The notes under the pieces were generated by a model that saw only the letters and a program-made list of their open reading frames with translations, ran no database searches and was not told the origin of the DNA. A program made the position numbers and the translations under genes. Shown piece after piece: positions 7,534 to 15,068 of a stretch of 21,283 nt of DNA. Position 1 is the stretch's first letter, and the number at the start of each line of letters is the position of its first letter. The stretch is from Syntrophorhabdaceae bacterium (GTDB lineage: Bacteria > Desulfobacterota > Syntrophorhabdia > Syntrophorhabdales > Syntrophorhabdaceae), in assembly GCA_026415015.1 (NCBI GenBank), contig JAOAHW010000205.1, positions 1 to 21,283 of the forward strand, in the 5' to 3' direction.

Positions 7534-7561
7534 TTTAATTTTATCCAAAAAAAGCCGAAAA
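7534..7561 (+). promoter_or_regulatory. Weak sigma28 (FliA)-like promoter before the MCP gene
   Basis: GCCGAAAA (7554-7561) matches 7 of 8 bases of the sigma28 -10 GCCGATAA. TTTAATTT (7534-7541), 12 bp upstream, matches the -35 TAAAGTTT at only 5 of 8. The position before a chemotaxis receptor gives it biological sense. A weak sigma70 alternative is TTGTCA (7515-7520) with TTTTAT 18 bp downstream. Confidence 0.3.
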
Positions 7562-7593
7562 TAATATTAAAATTGAATGAGGGGTTTTTATTT

Positions 7594-9192
7594 ATGAAAC
7601 AATTTAGTGCTATCAATCTAAAAAAACAGGCAATTACTGCGCCGATTGTTTCTATTATCATGCTTATCTCTCTTGGTGTATTTTCATTTTTCTGGTTGAC
7701 AGGTCAAAAGACACTAACAGAGATATTGGTGTTTTTTTCTATAATCACTGCCCTAGTTGTCATATTAGCATTCATCAGTCTTTATATGGCTAATAAAATA
7801 AACGCATATGTGAAACATATTCAAGACTCTATAAATGAGTTGTCAAAAGGTAATTTTGGCATAAGTCTGGGTAAAGATACAGATAATGACATAAATGATA
7901 TAGAGAAAGGTCTTAATGCCCTTATTGATATGCTAAACGATACCGTTAATCAACTCTCTGATAGAATTAATAAGATATCCTTTACTTCAAATACCCTTGA
8001 AGAGACATCTAAACAGATGAGCAAAGGTATTGATGATATAACAAAACAGATAAACTCAGTGGCTGTTGCCAGCGAGGAGATGTCCACTACCTCAGGGGAG
8101 ATTGCGAGAAACTGCGTGATAGCTGCCCAGAGTTCAGAGACTGCAAGTCGTTCTGCTATAAACGGTGAACATATCATCCAGGGTATAATAGTCGCCATGG
8201 GTAAGATAGGGGAGCGTGTTAAGGAATCGGCAAAGATCATCAAGAGCCTGGGTGAAAGGTCAGACCAGATAGGAGAGATAGCAGCCATAATAGACGAGAT
8301 TGCAGACCAGACAAATCTCCTTGCCTTGAATGCCGCCATCGAGGCAGCAAGGGCAGGTGAACACGGCAGGGGTTTTGCAGTGGTGGCCGATGAAGTGAGG
8401 AAACTTGCAGAGAGGACATCCAAGGCCACCAAAGATATAGGCATAACCATCAAGACCATGCAATCAGAGACAAAGGCTGCTGTTGCATCGATGGAAGACG
8501 GGGTGAGGGAAGCAGAAAAAGGCGTCGAGGAGACCAATAAATCAGGAGGTACTCTCAAAGAGATACTACATCAGATAAACAACCTTGCCACTCAGATAAA
8601 CCAGATAGCTGTTGCATCAGAACAGCAGACTGCCACAACCAATGAGATCTCTAATAATATACAGGGAATTTCAAAAATCATGGATCTGGCATATAAAAAC
8701 ATCAAAGACAATGTGGAGTCATCCAAACAGATAGCAGGGCTTTCTGTTGAACTTAATAAGATGCTTAAAAAATTTAAACTAAAAAAAGATAAAGGTGGCG
8801 AAGGCAATTTCGGCACAGCAGAAGAGGCGGAGCAGCTGGTAAGGAAGGCAGTCCAGTATCTGAAACAACACGGAAAGGAAAGGGCATTCCAGGAGTTCAA
8901 TAATAAAACTGGACAATTTATAAACAAAGACCTCTATATCTTTGTAATTGACAACCACGGGCTAACAATGGCTAATGGGGGTAATCCAGCCCTTGTGGGA
9001 AAGGAGATGTATAACTTAAAGGATGCAGAAGGTAAATATTTCATAAGGGAGATTATAGATACTGGCATGAAACAGGGAAAAGGCTGGGTAGAATATAAAT
9101 GGGTGAACCCTGCTACAGGTAAGGTCATGTCTAAATCTGCATATTGTGAACGCTTTGGTGACCTCTTCTTTGGTTGCGGTATATACAAATAG
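7594..9192 (+). CDS. Methyl-accepting chemotaxis protein with C-terminal Cache domain
   Basis: The start is placed at ATG 7594 because GAGGGG lies 9 nt upstream; an in-frame TTG at 7573 lies before that ribosome site. The protein has 532 aa. Two membrane helices (about 15-36 and 43-65) are joined by only a few residues, so there is essentially no periplasmic sensor. A HAMP-like linker and a long coiled-coil signalling domain follow. Its conserved hairpin tip, DEIADQTNLLALNAAIEAAR through DEVRKLAE (about 234-273), is the CheA/CheW-binding region. After a short glycine-rich linker, residues about 411-532 form a single-Cache (sCache_2-like) sensor: VRKAVQYLKQHG, LYIFVIDNHGLTMANG, NPALVGK, GWVEYKWVNP and the ending FGCGIYK. 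The sensor would therefore sit in the cytoplasm, sensing an internal metabolite. Confidence 0.88.
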   Translation: MKQFSAINLKKQAITAPIVSIIMLISLGVFSFFWLTGQKTLTEILVFFSIITALVVILAFISLYMANKINAYVKHIQDSINELSKGNFGISLGKDTDNDINDIEKGLNALIDMLNDTVNQLSDRINKISFTSNTLEETSKQMSKGIDDITKQINSVAVASEEMSTTSGEIARNCVIAAQSSETASRSAINGEHIIQGIIVAMGKIGERVKESAKIIKSLGERSDQIGEIAAIIDEIADQTNLLALNAAIEAARAGEHGRGFAVVADEVRKLAERTSKATKDIGITIKTMQSETKAAVASMEDGVREAEKGVEETNKSGGTLKEILHQINNLATQINQIAVASEQQTATTNEISNNIQGISKIMDLAYKNIKDNVESSKQIAGLSVELNKMLKKFKLKKDKGGEGNFGTAEEAEQLVRKAVQYLKQHGKERAFQEFNNKTGQFINKDLYIFVIDNHGLTMANGGNPALVGKEMYNLKDAEGKYFIREIIDTGMKQGKGWVEYKWVNPATGKVMSKSAYCERFGDLFFGCGIYK

Positions 9193-9245
9193 AGGCCTCT
9201 TAAAAGGTCATGGATGGGGACCTCCCCTCTGTACATAAGGTTGAA

Positions 9246-9282
9246 TTTTCTAAATTAAGTTTCTAATTAGAAAAGGTTTTTT
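9246..9282 (+). repeat. AT-rich palindrome followed by a T-run
   Basis: TTTCTAATTAGAAA (9260-9273) is a perfect 14-bp palindrome. TTTTCTAA at 9246-9253 repeats its left arm and is also complementary to TTAGAAAA at 9267-9274. Six T residues follow at 9277-9282. This may be a weak intrinsic terminator of the MCP transcript or a regulator site for the cyclase gene; the stem is too A+T-rich to decide. An AGAGGCCTCT palindrome at 9191-9200 overlaps the MCP stop codon. Confidence 0.3.
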
Positions 9283-9297
9283 AAGGCCTGGTAGACC

Positions 9298-9325
9298 TAA
9301 AGTAAAGTGTCCTTTACCCCGATAA
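9298..9325 (+). promoter_or_regulatory. Sigma28 (FliA)-like promoter with embedded inverted repeat
   Basis: TAAAGTAA (9298-9305), 12 bp, then CCCGATAA (9318-9325), against the sigma28 consensus TAAAGTTT-N11-GCCGATAA: 6 of 8 and 7 of 8 matches. A perfect inverted repeat GTAAAG-tgtc-CTTTAC (9302-9317) lies inside the spacer, where a bound repressor would block polymerase. Transcription would start near 9332, about 9 nt before the ATG. Confidence 0.45.
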
Positions 9326-9340
9326 TATATATACTGGGCA

Positions 9341-11998
9341 ATGAATAGTTACGCAACCAATCTATCTAAGCAGCTTCTTTTTACGCAAGAAAAACCACAC
9401 ACAGAAGAACCTACTGCAAAAACCGCAGTGCTTTTTACTGATATTGTTGGCTCTACAGAATTTTTCAAGTCCTATGGTGACAAACAGGGCAGACAGATGC
9501 TAAAGGAGCATTATGATATTGCCTCATCTGTGATCTCCCGTTTTAGCGGCCATGTCTTGAAATTTATTGGTGATTCAATAATGGCCTCCTTTGAAGACCC
9601 ATCAGATGCCTTGAGGGCAGCCATATTCCTCCAGAAAAAGATACACATTTACAACAAGAGGGTAGGGTTGATGAAATCAACCCACATCAGGGTGGGAATC
9701 CACTATGGGGAAGTTATACTCGGCAAAGGGGATATATATGGGGATGTTGTGAATGTGGCCTCAAAACTTACAAATATTGCAAAAGGAGATGAAATCTATA
9801 TCTCCAGTGAGGTCTATGAACATATAAAAGGTATTGATTCGATTAGCTTTGAATCGCCCACTGGAATAGACAGAAAAAGTATACCCGAAGACCTTGTTAT
9901 TTTTAGAGTAAACTGGGGTGAGGTATTTGAGCTTGATCCTGAAAAGGCAACTATAATTTTAATCCATCCCATAATAGAAATAGCCGATATGAAAGCCCTG
10001 AGTTTATGGAATGAATTCATAACAACAGAACCCAAGGCCTTCAAAGACAAGATTAAAAAGAAAAAGAATCTCCATGACCAAACTATGCTATTATACCCCT
10101 CAGACCCTTTACATACCTTAGATATTGCCCGAAACATAATAGATATGCTTTCTGAGAGACAGAATCAAAAAATGGATACAGATTTGTTGCCTCTTCAAAT
10201 AGCCATAGACACAGGATATAACATTCCAGATGAATGCCTGCCTGCATGGTTTAGAGATTGTCTTAGTGACATTAGCCCGGGGTATATATACATCTCTGAG
10301 GATGCATATTTTAATTTAGAAGGCCTTGAGGGTGCTTCTCCCCAAAAGCTCCCTTCTTTAAAAGGCTCAAAGAGGTTCTACAGGATTTTATATCCTTTAA
10401 AAAAAGGAGATTCCCTAATCAGGGAATTTCCATATGGACATGCCCTTGTTGCCGGGCCTAACAGGCCCTGTTTTTACTGCGGCAGCAAAAAACACAGGGT
10501 TATAGATTGCCCTTCAAAGAATCTTCCTGACTATACTCATTCTGCAGAAAAGATTGGCTATTATACCATTGAAAAGATAAATAGCCATTTCTTAAAAACA
10601 ATCCTGAACTCAAAAGATATTTTAAAACAAGATGACCCTGACTTTAACAACCAGTTAAATATAACCAATGAGGTCTTTTTTGAGCTCACAAGGGTCTATC
10701 AGCTCCGTTTCTTCAGGGCCATTTGGAACATTGATTCCACCAACTGGCTTATGATAAGGGGGCAGAAAAGCAGTGCAGATGGAGGTATCATTTGGCTTGC
10801 CCAGGATTCTATCCGTATATCTGACTTAGATAAGGCAGAGTCTCTGCTTAAAAAGGCAGAGGAAGACCGCTATGATAATTTCAGGTTATACTGCGCCTAT
10901 GGTTACCTTTACCTGGAAAAAGAGGATATTAATTATGCTGAGCATTATTTCAAAAAGGCCCTGTCTTATGCAAAAAACAGCGGCCACAAAACTTTCATAA
11001 ACCTTCTCCTTGCCCGGCTGTACTTTTTAGATGGAAGGCTCGACAAGGCATCCAAGATTATAAACGAGATAATACTTGATGACCCCTTCTGTGTAGATGC
11101 AATATACATGGACATCATAATAAAATTCCGACAGGGCAAAGAATCAAAGGCATTACAACAGCTTATAAACTTAATTGAAAACAATAGAGCCTTTTTTGTT
11201 TATGCATACATCGACTATGAGCTCTTTAAATATAGGCACATAATAGCTGAGGCGCTCGACAGGCTCTTTAAAAAAGCAAAGGCAGATGCAGAAGGGCTTT
11301 ATAAGGTCGCAGAGGAGGAATTCAATGGACTCAAGGATATATTGGATAATCAGACTGTCTCAGATATTCAGGCCCTATTTCTGAAAATAAAAAATGCCTT
11401 TGATGAGGAGGGTTATTTTGGTTATTTAGATGCCAAAGACCTATCTGATTCTATTATATTGAGATGCAGGGGCCTCTTAATGGAAAGGCGAAAAAGAATA
11501 AAAACAAAAGTCCATGAGTTTTACAATCGTATTGGAAAAGGGATTCTATTCCTTAATGAATATAAATACAAGAGATTTTCATCCTCCTCTAAAGGTCAGC
11601 TTGAGGCAATATCCGCAAAGGTCAATAGGATATCAGAGGGCATAGATTATACTTCGTCGGCAGAGATAAAGGGCATGGAGTCTACTTGTAATGATATCGA
11701 TCAAGAGCTAAATAATTTAGAAGAAAAGATTGAGAATCTAATATATCTTAGAAGATGCTTCCAGGCTTTATCTATTTTTATAAAATGGGGCTTATCTTCT
11801 ATTAGTGCAGTAATGCTTGTATGCTTTATACTCCTACCTCTTTTTGCATACTACATAGATACATTGTCTCAAGAGTTTGGGGTCATCAATCAAACAGATA
11901 TATGGCTTTACCAGAAGACAATATTTATCTGGGGGAGTATCATTAGCGTCTTTCTGTCTTTTTTTGTCTCCATAAAAAGATTTTTAAAGGAAAACTGA
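9341..11998 (+). CDS. Membrane-anchored class III cyclase with zinc knuckle and TPR-like region
   Basis: An 885-aa multidomain protein. Residues about 27-165 are a class III nucleotide cyclase: metal Asp34 (FTDIVGST) and Asp78 (FIGDS), adenine-type Lys74 and Asp131 (DIYGD), and Asn138; the usual transition-state Arg is Lys142. ATP-to-cAMP is the likely reaction. Residues about 203-350 look like a second, degenerate cyclase fold (LQIAIDTGYN, PGYIYISEDAYFNL) without metal ligands. Cys377, Cys380, His385 and Cys390 form a CX2CX4HX4C zinc knuckle. Residues about 480-630 are TPR-like helix pairs (LDKAESLLKKAEED, NYAEHYFKKAL, LDKASKIINEII). A helical, coiled-coil part (about 755-802) leads to two membrane helices (about 811-838 and 859-878). 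The catalytic part faces the cytoplasm. The ATG lacks a clear ribosome site; the nearest upstream in-frame codons hit a stop. It follows the MCP gene but has its own promoter candidate. Confidence 0.85.
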   Translation: MNSYATNLSKQLLFTQEKPHTEEPTAKTAVLFTDIVGSTEFFKSYGDKQGRQMLKEHYDIASSVISRFSGHVLKFIGDSIMASFEDPSDALRAAIFLQKKIHIYNKRVGLMKSTHIRVGIHYGEVILGKGDIYGDVVNVASKLTNIAKGDEIYISSEVYEHIKGIDSISFESPTGIDRKSIPEDLVIFRVNWGEVFELDPEKATIILIHPIIEIADMKALSLWNEFITTEPKAFKDKIKKKKNLHDQTMLLYPSDPLHTLDIARNIIDMLSERQNQKMDTDLLPLQIAIDTGYNIPDECLPAWFRDCLSDISPGYIYISEDAYFNLEGLEGASPQKLPSLKGSKRFYRILYPLKKGDSLIREFPYGHALVAGPNRPCFYCGSKKHRVIDCPSKNLPDYTHSAEKIGYYTIEKINSHFLKTILNSKDILKQDDPDFNNQLNITNEVFFELTRVYQLRFFRAIWNIDSTNWLMIRGQKSSADGGIIWLAQDSIRISDLDKAESLLKKAEEDRYDNFRLYCAYGYLYLEKEDINYAEHYFKKALSYAKNSGHKTFINLLLARLYFLDGRLDKASKIINEIILDDPFCVDAIYMDIIIKFRQGKESKALQQLINLIENNRAFFVYAYIDYELFKYRHIIAEALDRLFKKAKADAEGLYKVAEEEFNGLKDILDNQTVSDIQALFLKIKNAFDEEGYFGYLDAKDLSDSIILRCRGLLMERRKRIKTKVHEFYNRIGKGILFLNEYKYKRFSSSSKGQLEAISAKVNRISEGIDYTSSAEIKGMESTCNDIDQELNNLEEKIENLIYLRRCFQALSIFIKWGLSSISAVMLVCFILLPLFAYYIDTLSQEFGVINQTDIWLYQKTIFIWGSIISVFLSFFVSIKRFLKEN

Positions 11999-12052
11999 AG
12001 TCATAAGCTGGTGTATTGCCTTTTAATAGGAAAAGATTTATTATGTCCTTAA

Positions 12053-13375
12053 GTGGAACTATTCGAGGATTTTGACTTTTCAAGAAAAGACAATAGAAAA
12101 CCCTTAGCAGACAGGATGCGGCCCAAAACCCTGGATGATTTTTTCGGGCAGGAACACATCCTTGGCGAGGGAAAACTCATGAGGATCCTCATAGAAAAAA
12201 AGGATATCCCCTCCATGGTATTCTGGGGACCCAGTGGCGTAGGAAAGACAACCCTGGGTAGGCTTATAGGAAAACATCTTAGGCTTCCTTTTTTCCCCAT
12301 AAGCGCAGTAAGTATAGGGATAAAAGAGGTTAAGGAAATAATCCAGAGGGCAAAAAGGCAGAGGATAATCCTCTTTGTTGATGAATTCCACAGATTTAAC
12401 AAGCTCCAGCAGGACACATTTCTTCCCCATGTGGAGAGTGGAGATATAATACTCATAGGCGCAACAACTGAAAATCCCTCCTTTGAGATTATCTCCCCTT
12501 TACTATCAAGGATGAGGGTTATAACCTTAAACCCTTTAAAAAAGGAAGACCTCATAAAGATAATAAAAAGGGCTATATCTGAAGATGTGGAGCTAAAAAA
12601 AATACCTGTCACGATGGAAGAGGATACCATGGAGGAGCTGGCAACCCTTGCTGATGGCGATGCAAGAAGGGCCTTAAATATCCTTGAGGTCTGCTATATG
12701 GTTCTAAAAGACATAAAAGACAGGCCACTAATCATTGACCACGACCTCCTCCAGGAGGCATACCAGAAAAAGATTGTTAGATATGACAAAAAGGGTGATA
12801 TGCACTATGACCTGATAAGTGCATTTCATAAGAGCATGAGGGGCTCTGACCCGGATGCTGCACTATACTGGCTTGTGAGGATGATAGAGGCAGGAGAGGA
12901 CCCCCTTTATATTGCAAGGCGAATGGTGCGTTTTGCCTCTGAGGATGTGGGTAATGCAGACCCCAATGCATTGATTATAGCTGTATCTGCCACAGAGGCC
13001 TTTAGATTCATAGGACCACCTGAGGGATACCTTGCCCTTGCCCAGGCATGCATATATCTATCTCTCAGCGAAAAGAGCAATGCCCTTTACAGGGCATATA
13101 ATGCTGCAAGCCATGATATAAAGAATCTGCCTGAATATACCGTGCCGATACACCTAAGAAATGCGCCTACAAGGCTTATGGAAGAGCTTGGTTATGGTAG
13201 AGATTATCTATACCCCCATGACTATAAAGAGGCAATAGTAGAACAGGACTATATGCCTGATGAGATAAAAGACCACAGATACTATTATCCATCGGACAGG
13301 GGCTTTGAAAAAAGATTAAAAGAATTTATGGATAAGGTAAACAGGATTACAGGAAAAAAGAGACAAGACAGGTAA
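12053..13375 (+). CDS. rarA: Replication-associated recombination protein A (AAA+ ATPase)
   Basis: A 440-aa clamp-loader-like AAA+ ATPase of the RarA/MgsA/WRNIP1 family, which acts at stalled replication forks. Evidence: ADRMRPKTLDDFFGQEHILG (19-38), Walker A GPSGVGKTT (59-67), Walker B ILFVDE (106-111) followed by FHRFNKLQQDTFLPHVESG, and GATTENPSFE (136-145). The rest is the family-specific MgsA C-terminal region with SDPDAALYWLVRMIEAGEDP and EDVGNADP. GTG is taken as the start because the N-terminal ELFEDFDF matches the SSB-contacting type of start in this family. The ribosome site is weak (AGGAAAAG, 17 nt away), so translation may be modest. It lies 54 bp after the cyclase. Its last 29 bp overlap the 3' end of dnaJ on the other strand. 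Confidence 0.93.
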   Translation: MELFEDFDFSRKDNRKPLADRMRPKTLDDFFGQEHILGEGKLMRILIEKKDIPSMVFWGPSGVGKTTLGRLIGKHLRLPFFPISAVSIGIKEVKEIIQRAKRQRIILFVDEFHRFNKLQQDTFLPHVESGDIILIGATTENPSFEIISPLLSRMRVITLNPLKKEDLIKIIKRAISEDVELKKIPVTMEEDTMEELATLADGDARRALNILEVCYMVLKDIKDRPLIIDHDLLQEAYQKKIVRYDKKGDMHYDLISAFHKSMRGSDPDAALYWLVRMIEAGEDPLYIARRMVRFASEDVGNADPNALIIAVSATEAFRFIGPPEGYLALAQACIYLSLSEKSNALYRAYNAASHDIKNLPEYTVPIHLRNAPTRLMEELGYGRDYLYPHDYKEAIVEQDYMPDEIKDHRYYYPSDRGFEKRLKEFMDKVNRITGKKRQDR

Positions 13376-14462
13376 AGATGTCTTTAAAACGCTCCTTGAA
13401 CCCCTTTTCCTTTACCTCGGTCTCTGTGCCCAATTCTCGTGCTAAATCCTCAATAAGCCTTCTCTGACGATCTGTAAGGTTTGTGGGTACCACCATATTA
13501 AGATAGACGAGTTCATCCCCTCTGCCGTAACCATTGTGCCTTTGAACACCTAAACCTTTTATCCTAAATACCTTTCCTGGCTGAGTCCCAGCAGGGATAT
13601 TCAATCTTGTTGTCCCCTCTATGGTAGGGACCTCTATCTGACCGCCTAAACACATAGTTGGGAAGTTTACATCCACACGGACTATTATGTCATCGCCTTC
13701 TCTTTCAAATACAGGGTGTTCCTTTACATTTAAGACAATATAGAGGTCTCCAGGGTGGGTATCTCCATGCCCAAATGCTCCCTCACCCCTTACCTTGAGC
13801 CTCATACCGGTCTCAACACCTGGTGGTATCTTGACCTTTACCTTTTTCTTTGTCTTAACCTGACCCCTTCCTTTACAGGCCTTACAGGGGTCTTTTATTA
13901 TAAAACCCTCGCCACTACAGTATTCGCAGGTCCTGTTTATTGTAAAAAAGCCATGGGACTGTCTTACCTGTCCCCTTCCTCCACAGACCTTGCATGTCAG
14001 GGGCTGGTGGCCTGGCTCAATCCTTGAGCCATTGCAGGCAGTACACCTCTCATCTTTGGGTATCTCTATCTCCTTTTCAATGCCAAAAACAGCCTCCTCA
14101 AACTCTATCTCCAGGTTGTAGCGGAGGTCATCACCTTTTTTTGACCTCTGTCTCCTTGTCTGCGTACCAAAGAAATCACTGAAAAGGTCATTAAAGACAC
14201 TCTCAAAATTACCCTGAAACCCAAAATCAAAGAATGAACCTACCTCGTCTGCTGTCCCAAATCTATCGTATCTCATCCTCTTTTCAGGGTTGCTAAGGAC
14301 CTCATAGGCCTCGTTTATCTCCTTGAACATCTCCTCTGCATGCCTGTCTCCTGGGTTCCTGTCAGGATGATATTTTAGGGCAAGTTTTCTATATGCCTTT
14401 TTTAGCTCCTCATCGGTGGCATTACGGGAGACACCCAGTATCTGATAATAATCCTTTGGCAT
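13347..14462 (-). CDS. dnaJ: Chaperone DnaJ (type I Hsp40)
   Basis: A 371-aa co-chaperone that stimulates DnaK ATPase and delivers substrates. The J domain (1-70) carries the HPD motif at 32-34. The following flexible region (about 70-105) is phenylalanine-rich but glycine-poor compared with the usual G/F linker. The zinc domain has all four CxxC pairs (140/143, 157/160, 179/182, 193/196), with the first repeat reading CTACNGSR. Two beta-barrel substrate domains follow (about 115-340). The C-terminus ends in an unusual hydrophobic tail, DIFTCLVSFFL, encoded across the 29-bp overlap with rarA. AAAGG precedes the ATG, inside the 11-bp gap to grpE, so it is translated from the hrcA-grpE-dnaJ message. 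Confidence 0.96.
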   Translation of the reverse strand: MPKDYYQILGVSRNATDEELKKAYRKLALKYHPDRNPGDRHAEEMFKEINEAYEVLSNPEKRMRYDRFGTADEVGSFFDFGFQGNFESVFNDLFSDFFGTQTRRQRSKKGDDLRYNLEIEFEEAVFGIEKEIEIPKDERCTACNGSRIEPGHQPLTCKVCGGRGQVRQSHGFFTINRTCEYCSGEGFIIKDPCKACKGRGQVKTKKKVKVKIPPGVETGMRLKVRGEGAFGHGDTHPGDLYIVLNVKEHPVFEREGDDIIVRVDVNFPTMCLGGQIEVPTIEGTTRLNIPAGTQPGKVFRIKGLGVQRHNGYGRGDELVYLNMVVPTNLTDRQRRLIEDLARELGTETEVKEKGFKERFKDIFTCLVSFFL

Positions 14463-14473
14463 TATATTTTCCT

Positions 14474-15058
14474 TTATTGCTGGTTTTCAGGTCTTTTTGA
14501 TACAGTAACCATAGAGGGTCTAATCAGCCTGCCGTTTAAGATATAACCCTTCTGGTGCTCTGATAGTACTGTATCAGGCTCCACATCCTGTCTCTCCTCC
14601 TGATAGAAGGCCTCATGGAGGTTGGGGTCAAATTTTTTTCCAATAGCATCAACCCTTGATACACCTGCCCTCTCAAGAACCTTGAGGAACTCATTTAAAA
14701 CCATTTCAACGCCTTCATGTATGGTCTTTATATCCTCTGTCTTTGATGTGTGTTCTAATGCCCTTTCAAGGTTATCAACCACAGGGAGAAGCTCTTTGAT
14801 AAGGACCTCGTTACCGAATTTTAACAGGTCCTGCTTTTCCTTGTTCTTTATCTTTTTGAAGTTCTCAAAATCTGCCTGAAGGTAAAGAAGTCTCTCATGG
14901 AGAGACTTTATGGTCTCGTCTTGTTCTTTTATCTGTTTGTTTAGCTCCTCGATAAGTTCATCCTTTTTTTTCTTTTTTTTGTGCTCTTCCTGGGCTACTG
15001 CCTCTTCTTTTTCCTTTTCTGTCCTCTGCTCTCTATCTTTTTCGTCTTTTTTCTCCAT
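14474..15058 (-). CDS. grpE: Nucleotide exchange factor GrpE
   Basis: A 194-aa GrpE that releases ADP from DnaK. The first 35 residues are a highly charged Lys/Glu tail with a run of six lysines encoded by A-rich DNA (about 14955-14982), which is a spot to watch for length errors. Then comes the long dimer helix (about 37-95; ELNKQIKEQDETIKSLHERL, LQADFENFKK), the four-helix part (LPVVDNLERALEH) and the C-terminal beta domain containing FDPNLHEAF and GYILNGRLIRPSMVTVSK, the GrpE signature. GAGGTGGG lies just before the ATG. The gaps to hrcA (10 bp) and dnaJ (11 bp) indicate one operon. Confidence 0.96.
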   Translation of the reverse strand: MEKKDEKDREQRTEKEKEEAVAQEEHKKKKKKDELIEELNKQIKEQDETIKSLHERLLYLQADFENFKKIKNKEKQDLLKFGNEVLIKELLPVVDNLERALEHTSKTEDIKTIHEGVEMVLNEFLKVLERAGVSRVDAIGKKFDPNLHEAFYQEERQDVEPDTVLSEHQKGYILNGRLIRPSMVTVSKRPENQQ

Positions 15059-15068
15059 ATCCCACCTC

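Noticed and set aside
7573..7593. TTG at 7573 as the chemoreceptor start
   Set aside because: It lies before the GAGGGG ribosome site that serves ATG 7594, and the added seven residues do not resemble the usual receptor start.
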